From positions 1 to 54,799 of the forward strand of contig JAFGAM010000130.1 in NCBI GenBank assembly GCA_016933675.1: a stretch of DNA of 54,799 nt, given 5' to 3'. How positions within the stretch are numbered: position 1 is the stretch's first letter; each line of letters starts with the position of its first letter. The notes under the pieces were generated by a model. That model did not search any database and was not told the DNA's origin. It saw only the letters and a program-made list of their open reading frames with translations. Below, piece by piece: positions 26,849 through 36,912 of the stretch. This stretch comes from Candidatus Anaeroferrophillacea bacterium (lineage in GTDB: Bacteria > Desulfobacterota > Anaeroferrophillalia > Anaeroferrophillales > Anaeroferrophillaceae). The translations under genes were made by a program, and so were the position numbers.

Positions 26849-27278
26849 CGAACCCGGTTCTTGTCTGATGCCATAATTCATAATTCAACTCCCTGGCTGG
26901 TGTTGAATTCATCGCCGACTCATCAGCCGAATGATTCAGGTACGGGCAACCGGCCTTCTCCTCCGGCCCATCTTTTACGCTACGCCGCAACCCGAATCGT
27001 TCAACGATGGTGGGCGATCAATCCGTTTTGTTTCCGTTGTTGTCGGCATCGGCCCCGGTGGTGGACGCCACCTGGCGCCCGTGAACGGCACGGCCTCGCG
27101 GCCCGAGCTTTGTCAACATCGCCACGATGCGATCGGACAAAAATTCATTGCCGCCCGGCACCCCCCCCGGTACCCCAGGCTTCTCGTGCCCGAAGCACAT
27201 TCCCCGTCCGCTCAATACCGATTCCGACTGCGACCCCGGCACCAATTTCTTCCGCCCTCAGGGTTATCGTTACGACAC
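26849..27278 (-). other. Spacer between murC and the BON gene with repeat R1, copy 2
   Basis: About 430 bases without a credible gene inside an otherwise compact operon. Contains R1 copy 2 at 26980-27010, whose core atcgttcaacgat is a near-palindrome, a duplicated aattat motif at 26873-26886, and degenerate CCGATTCCGA-type words near 27210. A 75-codon minus ORF at 27018-27245 has no recognisable features. Confidence 0.45.
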
Positions 27279-28667
27279 CTAAGCCGGGCACCCGTTTTCC
27301 ACCAGTGCATGGGCGAAACGGGTGATGTCTCCGGCCCCCAGGGTCAGGATCAGGGTACGGTCGTCATCGGCCTGCTGCCGCACCCACTCCCGCTGCCCGG
27401 CCGTGGTGTCGCAATATACCACATGCTTGTGGCCGTGTTGACGGACCTCATCCGCCAGCCGGGCACCGCCGACATCCGCCAGCACCGCCTCCCCGGCGGC
27501 GTAGACGGGACACACCAGCAGCGTGTCGGCCTCGTTGAAGGCGACGGCAAAATCATTGAGCAGGTACCGCGTCCGGGTATAGCGGTGAGGCTGAAAAACC
27601 ACCACCAGGCGCCAACCGGGGTAGGCCTGTCGCAGTGCCGCCAGCGTCGCCCGGATCTCGGTGGGGTGATGGCCATAATCGTCGACCACCATTGCCCGGC
27701 CGTAGCTGCCAACCACCTGCATCCGCCGCTGGACACCGGAGAATACGCCCAGGTTGCGACTGATGGCGGCGAAGTCAAGCCCCAGTTCGAAGCCGGTGGC
27801 GATGGCGGCGAGGGCGTTCTGGACGTAATGGCGACCCGGCAGGGCGATGGTCACCCGGCCATATTCCTTTTCTCCCGCCAGCACGGTAAAGCTGCTCTGA
27901 AGCCCCGCGATCCGGACATCCACCGCGCGGAGATCCGCTTGCGGGCTGAAGCCGTAGGTACAGACCCGGCGGCCGATGCGCGGCATGATCTCCTGCACCC
28001 GCGGGTCGTCGAGACAGAGAACCACAAGACCGTAGAAAGGCACCCGGTTGGCGAAGGTGACAAAGGCCGCTTCAATCTCCTCCAGCCCGCCGGTGTAATG
28101 GTCGAGATGCTCACGATCGATGTTGGTAATTACGGCGATGATCGGCGACAGGGCGAGGAAGGAACCGTCGCTCTCGTCGGCCTCGACCACCATCACCTCA
28201 CCCTGCCCGAGGCGGGCGTTGCTGTCGATGCTGTTGAGCCGCCCGCCGATTACAATGGTGGGATCGAGGTCACTGTCCGCCAGCATGGTGGCGATCATCG
28301 AGGTGGTGCTGGTCTTGCCATGGGTACCGGCGACCGCGACACCGTATTTCAGCCGCATCAGCTCGGCCAGCATCTCCGCCCGGGGGATTACCGGGATGGC
28401 CCGCGCGCGGGCCTCCATGACCTCCGGGTTGTCATCCTTCACCGCCGTCGAGCGCACCACCACCTGGACATCGCCGACATGCTCCGGCGCATGGCCGATG
28501 CTGATCGCCGCTCCCAGAGCCCGCAGCCGATCGATTACCGGGCCGGGGGCGAGATCGGAGCCGGACACCCGGTAGCCAAGGTTGAGCAGCACCTCGGCGA
28601 TGCCGCACATACCGCTGCCGCCGATTCCCACCAGATGGATGCGGGTTACTTTGTGATGCATGCGCAC
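27279..28667 (-). CDS. murC: UDP-N-acetylmuramate--L-alanine ligase
   Basis: 462 residues, adds L-Ala to UDP-MurNAc. N-terminal IHLVGIGGSGMCGIAEVLLN (UDP binding), P-loop AVAGTHGKTSTTSMIATML (about 108-126), VEADESDGSFL, the HLDHY segment and DDYGHHPTEIRATLAAL near 345. GTG at 28667 has AAAGGAA at proper distance; an ATG two codons later is possible. No truncation. Confidence 0.95.
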   Translation of the reverse strand: MRMHHKVTRIHLVGIGGSGMCGIAEVLLNLGYRVSGSDLAPGPVIDRLRALGAAISIGHAPEHVGDVQVVVRSTAVKDDNPEVMEARARAIPVIPRAEMLAELMRLKYGVAVAGTHGKTSTTSMIATMLADSDLDPTIVIGGRLNSIDSNARLGQGEVMVVEADESDGSFLALSPIIAVITNIDREHLDHYTGGLEEIEAAFVTFANRVPFYGLVVLCLDDPRVQEIMPRIGRRVCTYGFSPQADLRAVDVRIAGLQSSFTVLAGEKEYGRVTIALPGRHYVQNALAAIATGFELGLDFAAISRNLGVFSGVQRRMQVVGSYGRAMVVDDYGHHPTEIRATLAALRQAYPGWRLVVVFQPHRYTRTRYLLNDFAVAFNEADTLLVCPVYAAGEAVLADVGGARLADEVRQHGHKHVVYCDTTAGQREWVRQQADDDRTLILTLGAGDITRFAHALVENGCPA

Positions 28668-28909
28668 CGCATATTCCTTTCATCACGGAGTTGCCGCGTA
28701 GCCGCTCCATTATCAGTCGGGAGCCAGAACCCGAAATTCGCACCCCAAAATTCGGCGGCTGGAATTCACCGGCGGGTATGGTACCATCCCCGCATGACTT
28801 CTTTCGGCGGGTAACGCGTCGGTCAATCCTTCGTTCCTCAGCCGGCACCTTCAGAACCAGCCCGAAGGCGATCCCGATCGTGACCTCGATCCCGAACCCG
28901 TCAGCTGCA
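28668..28909 (-). other. Spacer between murG and murC
   Basis: 242 bases with no gene. Contains degenerate direct repeats of the type cgatcccgat (about 28868-28900) and the word pair cccgaaattcg / ccaaaattcgg near 28727-28750. Other mur genes here overlap, so the spacer looks inserted. Confidence 0.35.
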
Positions 28910-30010
28910 TCAGTCGATGTACCGTGCCATCGCGGTGACGATCTCCGCCGCCGCCCCGGGCCGCGCCAGTCCGGCCGCCGCCGTCGCCATCATCCCGAGT
29001 CGCCCCGGGGTCTCAAGACACTCCCGCAGCACCGCCGCCAGGCGCGCACCGCTCAGCTCGTCATCCCGGATCACCGCCGCCGCCCCGGCCGCTTCCTGCC
29101 GGCGGGCATTGTATTCCTGATGGTTGTGGGCCGCATGGGGGTACGGCACCAGTACCGCCGGCCGGCCGGCAAGACCCAACTCCGCCAGGGTCAGGGCACC
29201 GCTGCGGCAGATTACCAGATCGGCGGCCGCGTAACGCGCCGGCATGTCGTCAAAGAAGGGACGCACCTCGGCCTCCACCCCGGACTGTTCATAGGCCGTC
29301 GCCACCGTCTTGCAATCGCGTTCGCCGGCCTGGTGCACCACCCGCGCAATTACTCCCGTGCCGGCCATTACCGCCACCGCGGCGGGCACCGCGTCATTGA
29401 GGCTTCTCGCTCCCTGGCTGCCGCCCACCACCAGCAGGGACCATGGCGCCCGGTCGCGTACCGGGGTGACGTCACCAGTGGTGAAATCCGGTCGCACCGG
29501 GTTACCGGCATTGATGGTCCGGGCGAGAAAAAAGCGCTTCCCGGCCTCCGACGAGGCGATGAACACCGCCCGTGCCAGCGGCGCCAGCACCCGGTTCGCC
29601 ACGCCGGGGAAGGCGTTCTGCTCCTGCAGCACCACCGGCACCCCGCCGATGCGGGCGGCAAGCACGGTCGGCACGCTGGCATAGCCGCCAAGCCCCACCA
29701 CCAGTTGCGGCCGCTGGTTGGCAATATGGATCAGTGCCTGCACCAGGGCTCGGGGGATGTCGACAATGCCCCGCAGACGCCGGCGCCAGCGCTGCCCCAC
29801 CAGTCCCCGCGCCGCCACCAGCAGTAACGGATAACCGTGCTGCGGCACTACCCGCGTTTCCAGTCCCCGGGCAGTGCCGACGAAAACGATGCGGGCCTCC
29901 GGCCAGCGCTCCCGACAAGCCGCCGCCAGGGCAATACCGGGAAACAGGTGGCCCCCGGTACCGCCGCCGGCGAACATGATCACCGGGACGGTCTTCCGCT
30001 CCGCATTCAT
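28910..30010 (-). CDS. murG: UDP-GlcNAc:lipid I transferase MurG
   Basis: 366 residues, membrane-associated GT-B glycosyltransferase that makes lipid II. G-loops: MFAGGGTGGHLFPGIALAAA (about 12-31), VVGLGGYASVPTVLAA, the EQNAFPG loop and VVGGSQGARSLND; donor-site ICRSGALTLAELG and PYPHAAHNHQEYNA. The start overlaps the ftsW stop by 4 nt. Confidence 0.96.
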   Translation of the reverse strand: MNAERKTVPVIMFAGGGTGGHLFPGIALAAACRERWPEARIVFVGTARGLETRVVPQHGYPLLLVAARGLVGQRWRRRLRGIVDIPRALVQALIHIANQRPQLVVGLGGYASVPTVLAARIGGVPVVLQEQNAFPGVANRVLAPLARAVFIASSEAGKRFFLARTINAGNPVRPDFTTGDVTPVRDRAPWSLLVVGGSQGARSLNDAVPAAVAVMAGTGVIARVVHQAGERDCKTVATAYEQSGVEAEVRPFFDDMPARYAAADLVICRSGALTLAELGLAGRPAVLVPYPHAAHNHQEYNARRQEAAGAAAVIRDDELSGARLAAVLRECLETPGRLGMMATAAAGLARPGAAAEIVTAMARYID

Positions 30011-31122
30011 CCGCTCCTCCGCCGCCCGTTCGGTGCCGGAACCGCCTGGCGGCTGATATTCATCAGCACCCCGATCGCCGTCATACTCACCATGAGCGAA
30101 CTGCCACCATAGCTCAGAAAGGGATAGGTCAGACCCTTGGTGGGCAGCACCCCCATACAGACCCCCATGTTGACCATCATCTGCATCACCAGCATGACGG
30201 TGATCCCGGCGGCCAGCAGCATGCCGAAGCGATCATCACTGGCCAGGGCGATGCGCATGCCCGTAAGCAGCAAGCCGACCGCCCCCGCCACCAGCACGCA
30301 GATGCCGATAAAGCCAAGCTCTTCGCCGACCACCGAAACGATGAAATCGGTGTGGGGTTCAGGCAGGAAGAACAGCTTCTGCTTCCCGTTGCCGAGCCCC
30401 AGCCCGCCGAGACCGCCGACACCGATGGCGATCAGCGACTGCACCAGCTGAAAACCGCTGCCGGTGGCATCGCGCCACGGATCGAGGAAGGTCGTGATCC
30501 GTTGCCAGCGATAGGGCGAGGTGCGCACAAGCACCGCCGCCAGCGGCAGTATTGTCAACCCCAGGGCGCCGAGATGAAACCAACGCGCCCCGCCGAGCCA
30601 GCACATGGTGAACGACAGGCCGACAATGATCATCGAGGTCCCGAAATCGGGCTCCAGCAACAGCAGGAGGATGAAACCGGCGATGATGATCAGCGGCGGC
30701 AGCAGGCCGCGGCGGAATTCGTGCAGCCGGTCATCATGCCGGGCGAGATAGTTGCCGAGGTAGACCACCGTCGCCAGCTTCGCCAGCTCGGCGGGCTGCA
30801 CGTTACACAACGGCGTTTTGAGCCAGCGGCAGGCACCACCGGCGCGGATACCGATCCCCGGCACGAAAACCAGCAGCAGGAGAACCGTCGTTCCCAGGGT
30901 CAACACCATCGACGAGCGCCCCCACCAGCGGTAATCCAGCCGCCGGAACCCTGCCAGCGCCACCGCTCCGAGGCCGGCGAAGACCAGTTGGCGGAACAGG
31001 AAATGGTAACTGCTGCCGTGCCCCTCGCGGGCGAGCGGCGCACTGGCGCTGTAGACCATTACCAGGCCGAGGAACAGCAGACCGGCGACCATCAACAGCA
31101 GGCTCAGTTCGGTCCGCTTCAT
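30007..31122 (-). CDS. ftsW: Lipid II polymerase FtsW
   Basis: 371 residues, ten helices, SEDS-family peptidoglycan glycosyltransferase of the divisome. Signatures: KLATVVYLGNYLARHDDRL, LLLLEPDFGTSMIIVGLS with the catalytic-region Asp, LPEPHTDFIVSVVGEELGF, and GLTYPFLSYGGSSLM near the end. Overlaps both murD and murG by 4 nt. FtsW rather than RodA because of its dcw position and its partner FtsI. Confidence 0.95.
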   Translation of the reverse strand: MKRTELSLLLMVAGLLFLGLVMVYSASAPLAREGHGSSYHFLFRQLVFAGLGAVALAGFRRLDYRWWGRSSMVLTLGTTVLLLLVFVPGIGIRAGGACRWLKTPLCNVQPAELAKLATVVYLGNYLARHDDRLHEFRRGLLPPLIIIAGFILLLLLEPDFGTSMIIVGLSFTMCWLGGARWFHLGALGLTILPLAAVLVRTSPYRWQRITTFLDPWRDATGSGFQLVQSLIAIGVGGLGGLGLGNGKQKLFFLPEPHTDFIVSVVGEELGFIGICVLVAGAVGLLLTGMRIALASDDRFGMLLAAGITVMLVMQMMVNMGVCMGVLPTKGLTYPFLSYGGSSLMVSMTAIGVLMNISRQAVPAPNGRRRSG

Positions 31123-32567
31123 GGGGCGCCTCCGACCGCCAGACCGCCGACCACCTGCTTGAAGAAATCACCCCGGGCGCGGTAGCTGGAAAATTCGTCG
31201 AAACTGGCGCAGCCCGGGGACAGCAGTACCACGTCCCCCGGCCGCGCCCGTTCGGTTGCCAGCCGCACCGCCGACTCCAGCCCCGGTGCCATGGAACCGC
31301 TGTGGTAATGGGGCAACTGCCGGGCAATGGTTTCCGCCGCCCGGCCGAAGAGTACCACGTCCCGTACCCGACCACCCATGCACTCGTCGAGCAAGGTGAA
31401 GTCCCCGCCCTTGTCGTAGCCCCCGAGCAGCAGCACCAGCGGTCGGTCGAAGCTGTTCACCGCCTTAACTACGGCGTCGACGTTGGTGGCCTTGGAGTCG
31501 TTGACGAAGGTGATACCGTTCACCTCGCCCACGGTCTCCAGCCGGTGGGGCAGCGGGGCGAAATCGTTGATGGTTGCCGCCATGATTTCGGGATCGAGTC
31601 CCACCAGCAGTCCGGCGCCGAAGGCGGCGGCAACATTGCCGCGGTTGTGAGCGCCGATGAGCCGCATCCCGGCAATGGAGAACGACCCCGTGAGCCGTTC
31701 AACACCGGGGCCGGGCAGGTCCCAGCGCAGCTCACTGCCGACGCCGCCGATGCCGTCCACCGGCACCGCGCGGCCGCTGAATGGAACCGGGCGCGGACCG
31801 CAACCGCCGGCTTTCCACACCGTCAGCCGGCTTTCATATTCCCGCGCCAACAGATCGTCGTCGATATCGAGCAGCAGGAAATCTCCCCGCACCTGGTTTC
31901 GCGCCAGCCGCAGCTTCGCGGTCAGATAATCGCCGGCTACGGCATAGCGGTCCTGGTGGTCCGGGGTAACGCTGAGGATAACCCCGATCCGCGGCCGGAA
32001 CGTGTCGATGGTTTCGAGCTGGAAGCTGCTCAATTCCCAGATTCCGAGTTCCCACTCGCCGGCGCCGACGGCCATCTCCACCGCCGGTCGCCCGATGTTG
32101 CCGCCAACGAAGGCCCGCCATCCGGCGGCGGCGAAGAGCTCGCCCATCAGCGTGACGGTGGTGGTCTTACCGTTGGTGCCGGTCACCCCGATAACCGGTT
32201 GCGTTATATTGCGAGCGGCCAGTTCCACCTCGGCGATAAGGGGAATGCCGGCGACGCGCACCGAAAGCCACGGTTCCCGGTCCAGCGGTACCCCGGGGCT
32301 GACAACGACGAAATCCTGCCCCCGCGCCAGTTCCAGAGAGTGGCCGCCGGTTTCCAGCCGCTCCAGGGAAATGTCGGCCAACGCCGCGCGCACACCTTCC
32401 AGTTCCGCCGCCGGACGAATGTCGGTGGCCGCCACCCGGGCCCCGCGGCCGGCGAGAAAACGGAGCGCGGCCACGCCGCTGCCGCCGAGACCGGCGACCA
32501 ACACCCGAGCGCCGGCCAGCGGCGGCAGGTGATAATGAAGCGCGGTTGTGGATACGTTATCAGGCAT
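31119..32567 (-). CDS. murD: UDP-N-acetylmuramoyl-L-alanine--D-glutamate ligase
   Basis: 482 residues, adds D-Glu. N-terminal ARVLVAGLGGSGVAALRFLA, P-loop GVTGTNGKTTVTLMGELFAA (about 130-149), VGGNIGRPAVEM, SVTPDHQDRY, and FVNDSKATNVDAVVKAVNSF near 345. The region around residues 255-300 is somewhat longer than in shorter MurD proteins. A 268-base spacer separates it from mraY. Confidence 0.95.
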   Translation of the reverse strand: MPDNVSTTALHYHLPPLAGARVLVAGLGGSGVAALRFLAGRGARVAATDIRPAAELEGVRAALADISLERLETGGHSLELARGQDFVVVSPGVPLDREPWLSVRVAGIPLIAEVELAARNITQPVIGVTGTNGKTTTVTLMGELFAAAGWRAFVGGNIGRPAVEMAVGAGEWELGIWELSSFQLETIDTFRPRIGVILSVTPDHQDRYAVAGDYLTAKLRLARNQVRGDFLLLDIDDDLLAREYESRLTVWKAGGCGPRPVPFSGRAVPVDGIGGVGSELRWDLPGPGVERLTGSFSIAGMRLIGAHNRGNVAAAFGAGLLVGLDPEIMAATINDFAPLPHRLETVGEVNGITFVNDSKATNVDAVVKAVNSFDRPLVLLLGGYDKGGDFTLLDECMGGRVRDVVLFGRAAETIARQLPHYHSGSMAPGLESAVRLATERARPGDVVLLSPGCASFDEFSSYRARGDFFKQVVGGLAVGGAP

Positions 32568-32835
32568 TGTTCCTGTCCGGCAGGTTATTGTTCAGATCAT
32601 TCAATGACGGCGGCTTCGTAACCGCGCCAGCTTCTTCGCTGCCCGGCAAGCCGAATCACTGCGGGTACGGTGACGCCACATGCCTCGTTTTTCGCGCGCC
32701 GCGAATCCAAAGTGGTTGCGCTATCATCCCCATTTGTCGTTTTTTGGCGATAACCACGGTACCCTCATGACAATCCCTTACACATGGTTGTCGCCATGAC
32801 CTCTGCATCCCCGGTTGCCGCAGCAGTGCCAGGCA
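32568..32835 (-). other. Spacer between mraY and murD with composite repeat
   Basis: No gene. At 32594-32610 lies agatcattcaatgacgg, resembling the R1 core, directly followed by cggcttcgtaaccgcgcca (32611-32629), which matches 21032-21050 at 18 of 19 bases. The repeat pieces therefore recur in several spacers of this region. Confidence 0.45.
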
Positions 32836-33912
32836 TCACCGCAGCTTCAGCGTACTCAGGGCCACCAGCGCGAGAATAATCGAGACGATCCAGAAGCGCA
32901 CGATCACCTTGGGCTCGGCCCACCCCTTCAGTTCGAAATGATGGTGCAGCGGCGCCATCCGGAACACCCGCCGGCCGATGAGCTTGAACGAAGCCACCTG
33001 GATAATCACCGATAGGGTCTCGAGAACGAAGATTCCACCCACGATCAGAAGTACCATCTCCTGCTTGGTCAGCACCGCCACCGCACCGAGACTGCCGCCC
33101 AGCGCCAGCGAACCGACATCGCCCATGAAGATGGACGCCGGGTAGGCGTTGAACCACAGGAAGCCCAGCAAGGCACCGACCATGGCACCGCAGAATACCG
33201 CCAGTTCACCGCTTCCCGGCAAAAACGTGATCTGCAGGTAGTTCGCCAGGCCGACGTGACCGGCGAGATAGGCGAACAACAGGTAGACGGCAAAGGCGAT
33301 GATGGACGGCCCGGTGGCGAGGCCATCGAGGCCGTCGGTAAGATTCACCGCATTGGCGGTACCGGCGACCACCAGGGCCCCGAAGGGGGCGTACCACCAG
33401 CCGATATCAGGCGCCACCTGCTTGATAAACGGCAGCATCAGGGTGGTCGGGTAACGCGGCAGCAGCACCAGCGCGACGGTAAAAACCAGACCGATCAACA
33501 CCTGGATGGCGAGTTTGCGCCGCGCCGATACCCCCCGGGCGTTACGGTAGACCAGCTTCCGGTAATCATCGACAAAGCCGAGGGCGGCGTTGCCGAAAGC
33601 GACGAAGAGTACCAGCCAGATGTAGGGGTTCAGCAGATCGGCCCACAGCAGGGTGGCGGCAACGCTGCAGAACATGATGACGATGCCGCCCATGGTCGGC
33701 GTTCCCGCCTTGCCGAGGTGAGATTCCGGCCCGTCGTCCCGAACCACCTGACCCACCTGGAGGCGTCGCAGCCAGCCGATCACCCGCGGGGTGATGTAAA
33801 AGGCGAGAAACAGCGCCGTCAGGCTGGCATAGATGGTGCGGAAGGTAATGTATTTGAAAACATTGAACACCGACCACAGGTGATGCAGGGGGTAGAGCAG
33901 GTGATAGATCAT
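32836..33912 (-). CDS. mraY: Phospho-MurNAc-pentapeptide transferase MraY
   Basis: 358 residues, ten helices; transfers phospho-MurNAc-pentapeptide to undecaprenyl phosphate to give lipid I. Motifs: [23 protein letters not shown] with the catalytic Asp pair, [37 protein letters not shown], and [18 protein letters not shown]. Overlaps murF by 4 nt. Confidence 0.97.
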   Translation of the reverse strand: MIYHLLYPLHHLWSVFNVFKYITFRTIYASLTALFLAFYITPRVIGWLRRLQVGQVVRDDGPESHLGKAGTPTMGGIVIMFCSVAATLLWADLLNPYIWLVLFVAFGNAALGFVDDYRKLVYRNARGVSARRKLAIQVLIGLVFTVALVLLPRYPTTLMLPFIKQVAPDIGWWYAPFGALVVAGTANAVNLTDGLDGLATGPSIIAFAVYLLFAYLAGHVGLANYLQITFLPGSGELAVFCGAMVGALLGFLWFNAYPASIFMGDVGSLALGGSLGAVAVLTKQEMVLLIVGGIFVLETLSVIIQVASFKLIGRRVFRMAPLHHHFELKGWAEPKVIVRFWIVSIILALVALSTLKLR

Positions 33913-35369
33913 GGGTTTTCCCCCGCTTCCAGCAGCCGTCGCAGCAGCCGCTCCATCGCCATCCCACGGGATCCCTTGATAAGAATGACGTGTTCCCCGG
34001 CGGCGCGACGGCGGATGGTTTCGACCAGCTCGTCGTCCTCACCGGGAACGAAGGCAACGATGGCCCCCGGCGGCAGCCCCGCGTCGGCGGCACCGCGGGC
34101 AATCTCCCGCGCCCGTTCACCCCAGGTCACCAGCAGATCAGGTCGAATCCGGGCGACGTGGATACCGACCTCGTAATGGAGCTGTAATTCGCCGGCGCCG
34201 AGTTCGAACATATCGCCAAGTACCGCCACGGCATAGCGCCCCCCGCGGATATCGTCCAGGGTCGCAAGGGATGCCACCACGGAGGAGGGGTTGGCATTGT
34301 AGGTATCGTCGATCAGGGTCCGGCCGCTCCCCAGCACCCGGGTTTGCAACCGTCCGGCCAGCGGCCGTACCGCCTCGAGCCCGGCAACGATCTCCTCCGG
34401 GGCAACCCCCTCACGGGCGGCAACCGCCGCCGCCAGCAGACTGTTGCCGACGTTGTGCCGCCCCCAGCAACCGAGCCGCACCGGCAGACATGCTCCATCC
34501 GGCAGATGAAGGTTGAAACAAATGCCGTCGGCGGCGGCGGTGATTTGCGCCGCCCGCGCCGCGGTATCGGGGAAATCCTCCCGGCAGCTCACCGGCAGCG
34601 GCGTCCAGGTGCCGCCGGCCGCCGCCCGCTCCACCAGGACCCCGAGGCGGGCATCGTCGGCGTTGTAGGCGGCGTAGCCACCGGGCTGGAGACCGGCGAA
34701 GATTTCCCCCTTGGCGGCGGCCACCGCATCGATGGAACCAAGGCCGGCCAGGTGGGCGGCGGCGATGCTGGTGAGCACCACGCCCCGGGGCCGGCAGATC
34801 TCCGCCAGCCGGCGGATCTCGCCGGACCGGTTCATCCCCATTTCGAGCACCGCGAACTCGTGCTCCCGCCGAATCTCGAAGGCGGTGAGCGGTACACCGA
34901 TAAGATTGTTGAAATTGCCGTGGTTCCGGTGCACGGAAAATGTGCGGGCCAAAAGCGCCGCGGTCATTTCCTTGGTGGTGGTCTTGCCGTTGGAACCAGT
35001 CACCGCCACCACGTGGACATCGTGCCGCCGGATCCAGTACGCCGCAAGGTCTCCCAGGGCGGTGAGCGGATCGGGCACCATCAGGAGACGGACGCCGGGG
35101 TGGCGGGCGGCGAAGGCCGCCGCGTCCACCTCGCCAGCGGCGGCCACCACTGCCGCGGCACCGGCATCTACCGCGGCGGCGATAAAATCATGGCCGTCGA
35201 AGATGTCGCCGCGGAGACAGAAAAATACCTCCCCGGGCGCCGCCAGACGGCTGTCGGTCACCACTCCGTGGAGCCGGAGGGCAGCATCGCCGTGATGCTC
35301 CGGCACCCCGACGGCGCGCGCCAGTTCCACGCCCGCGAGTTCCATCGAGGTTGTCATCCGACCGGCCAT
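33909..35369 (-). CDS. murF: UDP-MurNAc-tripeptide--D-Ala-D-Ala ligase MurF
   Basis: 486 residues, attaches D-Ala-D-Ala made by Ddl. Start ATG shares its A with the murE stop (TGATG) and has GGAGG 7 nt upstream. N-terminal [21 protein letters not shown]-loop [20 protein letters not shown] (about 107-126), [32 protein letters not shown] near 325, and [15 protein letters not shown] at the end. Confidence 0.95.
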   Translation of the reverse strand: MAGRMTTSMELAGVELARAVGVPEHHGDAALRLHGVVTDSRLAAPGEVFFCLRGDIFDGHDFIAAAVDAGAAAVVAAAGEVDAAAFAARHPGVRLLMVPDPLTALGDLAAYWIRRHDVHVVAVTGSNGKTTTKEMTAALLARTFSVHRNHGNFNNLIGVPLTAFEIRREHEFAVLEMGMNRSGEIRRLAEICRPRGVVLTSIAAAHLAGLGSIDAVAAAKGEIFAGLQPGGYAAYNADDARLGVLVERAAAGGTWTPLPVSCREDFPDTAARAAQITAAADGICFNLHLPDGACLPVRLGCWGRHNVGNSLLAAAVAAREGVAPEEIVAGLEAVRPLAGRLQTRVLGSGRTLIDDTYNANPSSVVASLATLDDIRGGRYAVAVLGDMFELGAGELQLHYEVGIHVARIRPDLLVTWGERAREIARGAADAGLPPGAIVAFVPGEDDELVETIRRRAAGEHVILIKGSRGMAMERLLRRLLEAGENP

Positions 35370-36904
35370 CAATGATCCTCCAGCAGTTCCCGGACCACCG
35401 TCCGATCGTCGAAGGGAAGCCGCCGGTCACCAACAAGCTGACAGGTTTCGTGGCCCTTGCCGGCCACCAGCACCACATCCCCGGAACGTGCCGTATCGAG
35501 CACCGCGGCGATGGCCCGGCGGCGGTCGGGTTCCACCCTCGCGTCGTGCCCGACGGACATCCCGGCAAGGATTTCGCCGATGATCGCGCCCGGTTCCTCC
35601 GTCCGCGGGTTGTCGCTGGTAACTACCACCATATCACTCAAGCGCGCCGCCAGGGCCCCCATCAGCGGGCGTTTCCTGCGGTCGCGGTCACCGCCGCAAC
35701 CGAAGACCGTCAGCAACCGGGCGCCGGCGGGCCGGCAGGCAGCCAGTGTGGTCAGAACCCGTTCCAGCGCGTCCGGGGTATGGGCATAGTCGATAAACAC
35801 GTTGATATTCCGCCGGTTGGCGACGCGCTCCAGGCGGCCGGGAACGGGCTGGAGCACCGCCAGGGCCGCCGGCAGATCGGCTGGCGGGAACCCGCGGTGC
35901 AATGCCACCGCTGCCGCCGCCAGGGCATTGTAGATATTGTGCCGCCCTACCAGCGGCAGGTACAGCGGCAGCCGCCGCCCCCCCCATTCCAGCGTGAAAC
36001 GGCTGCCATCGATGCCGCAGACCACATCATGGGCGCGAATCTCCGCTTCCGGGTCGTCGATAGCAAAACTGATCTTTGGCGGCGGAGTTTCAGCCAGCAG
36101 CCGCAGGCCCCACTGATCGTCGGCATTGATCACCTTGCAGGCCGAGGCGCGACCACCGGCGAAAAGCCGCTGTTTGACGGTGAAATAGGTTTCCAGGTCG
36201 CCGTGGTAGTCGAGGTGTTCGTGGCTCAGGTTGGTGAACACCACCTCGGCGAACCGCAGGCCGTATACCCGTTCCTGCTCGATGGCATGTGACGAGACCT
36301 CCATCACGCAGTCGGTCACTCCCGCGGCGGCCAGTCCGGCCATAAGCGACTGGAGTTCCACCGGCGGCGGGGTCGTATGCGCCGTGGCACGACAAAAACC
36401 GGGTCCACGGCAACCGATGGTACCGATGACTCCCACCGTTCTGCCCATCGCCGTGAGCAGCTGCTCCACCAGGAAGGTCACGGTAGTCTTGCCGTTGGTT
36501 CCGGTTACCCCCGTCAGGTACAGGCGCTCCGCCGGCCAGCCGGCATCGGCGGCGGCCAGCACCGCCAGCGCCTGCGGGGAGTGATCCACGAGGCCCAGAA
36601 TCGCACCCGCCGGGAGCCGCTTCCGCCACGTGGCAAACACTTCCGGCCGTTGGACGAAGACCGCCGCGGCACCCCGATCCCAGGCATCGGCGATAAAATC
36701 ATGGCCGTCCACCCGGTTGCCGGCAACGGCGACGAACACCATCCCCGACACCACCGTGCGGCTGTCCGCGGTCACCCCCCGCACCGGGACGTTCGCCGCG
36801 CCGACCATCGCCCGTACCTCGACCTCGCGCAGCAGCGCCGCAAGGGGCCGCGCGTCATCGGTGGCGGCAGGATGATGTCGGGAGGTATCGACCATACTCA
36901 GCAT
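35369..36904 (-). CDS. murE: UDP-MurNAc-tripeptide synthetase MurE (meso-DAP type)
   Basis: 511 residues from MLSMVDTSRHH, 8 nt after the ftsI stop. Adds the third stem residue. GVTADSRTVVSGMVFVAVAG, P-loop TGVTGTNGKTTVTFLVEQLL (about 110-129), TTPPPVELQSLMAGL, MEVSSHAIEQERVYGL and, near residue 415, VVVTSDNPRTEEPGAII: the DNPR motif is the known marker for meso-diaminopimelate specificity, consistent with a Gram-negative wall. A start at 36895 is also possible. Confidence 0.95.
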   Translation of the reverse strand: MLSMVDTSRHHPAATDDARPLAALLREVEVRAMVGAANVPVRGVTADSRTVVSGMVFVAVAGNRVDGHDFIADAWDRGAAAVFVQRPEVFATWRKRLPAGAILGLVDHSPQALAVLAAADAGWPAERLYLTGVTGTNGKTTVTFLVEQLLTAMGRTVGVIGTIGCRGPGFCRATAHTTPPPVELQSLMAGLAAAGVTDCVMEVSSHAIEQERVYGLRFAEVVFTNLSHEHLDYHGDLETYFTVKQRLFAGGRASACKVINADDQWGLRLLAETPPPKISFAIDDPEAEIRAHDVVCGIDGSRFTLEWGGRRLPLYLPLVGRHNIYNALAAAAVALHRGFPPADLPAALAVLQPVPGRLERVANRRNINVFIDYAHTPDALERVLTTLAACRPAGARLLTVFGCGGDRDRRKRPLMGALAARLSDMVVVTSDNPRTEEPGAIIGEILAGMSVGHDARVEPDRRRAIAAVLDTARSGDVVLVAGKGHETCQLVGDRRLPFDDRTVVRELLEDH

Positions 36905-36912
36905 TATTCTTT

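Noticed and set aside
27018..27245. 75-codon minus ORF between murC and the BON gene
   Set aside because: Gly/Pro-rich, no motif, in a spacer that carries a dispersed repeat.
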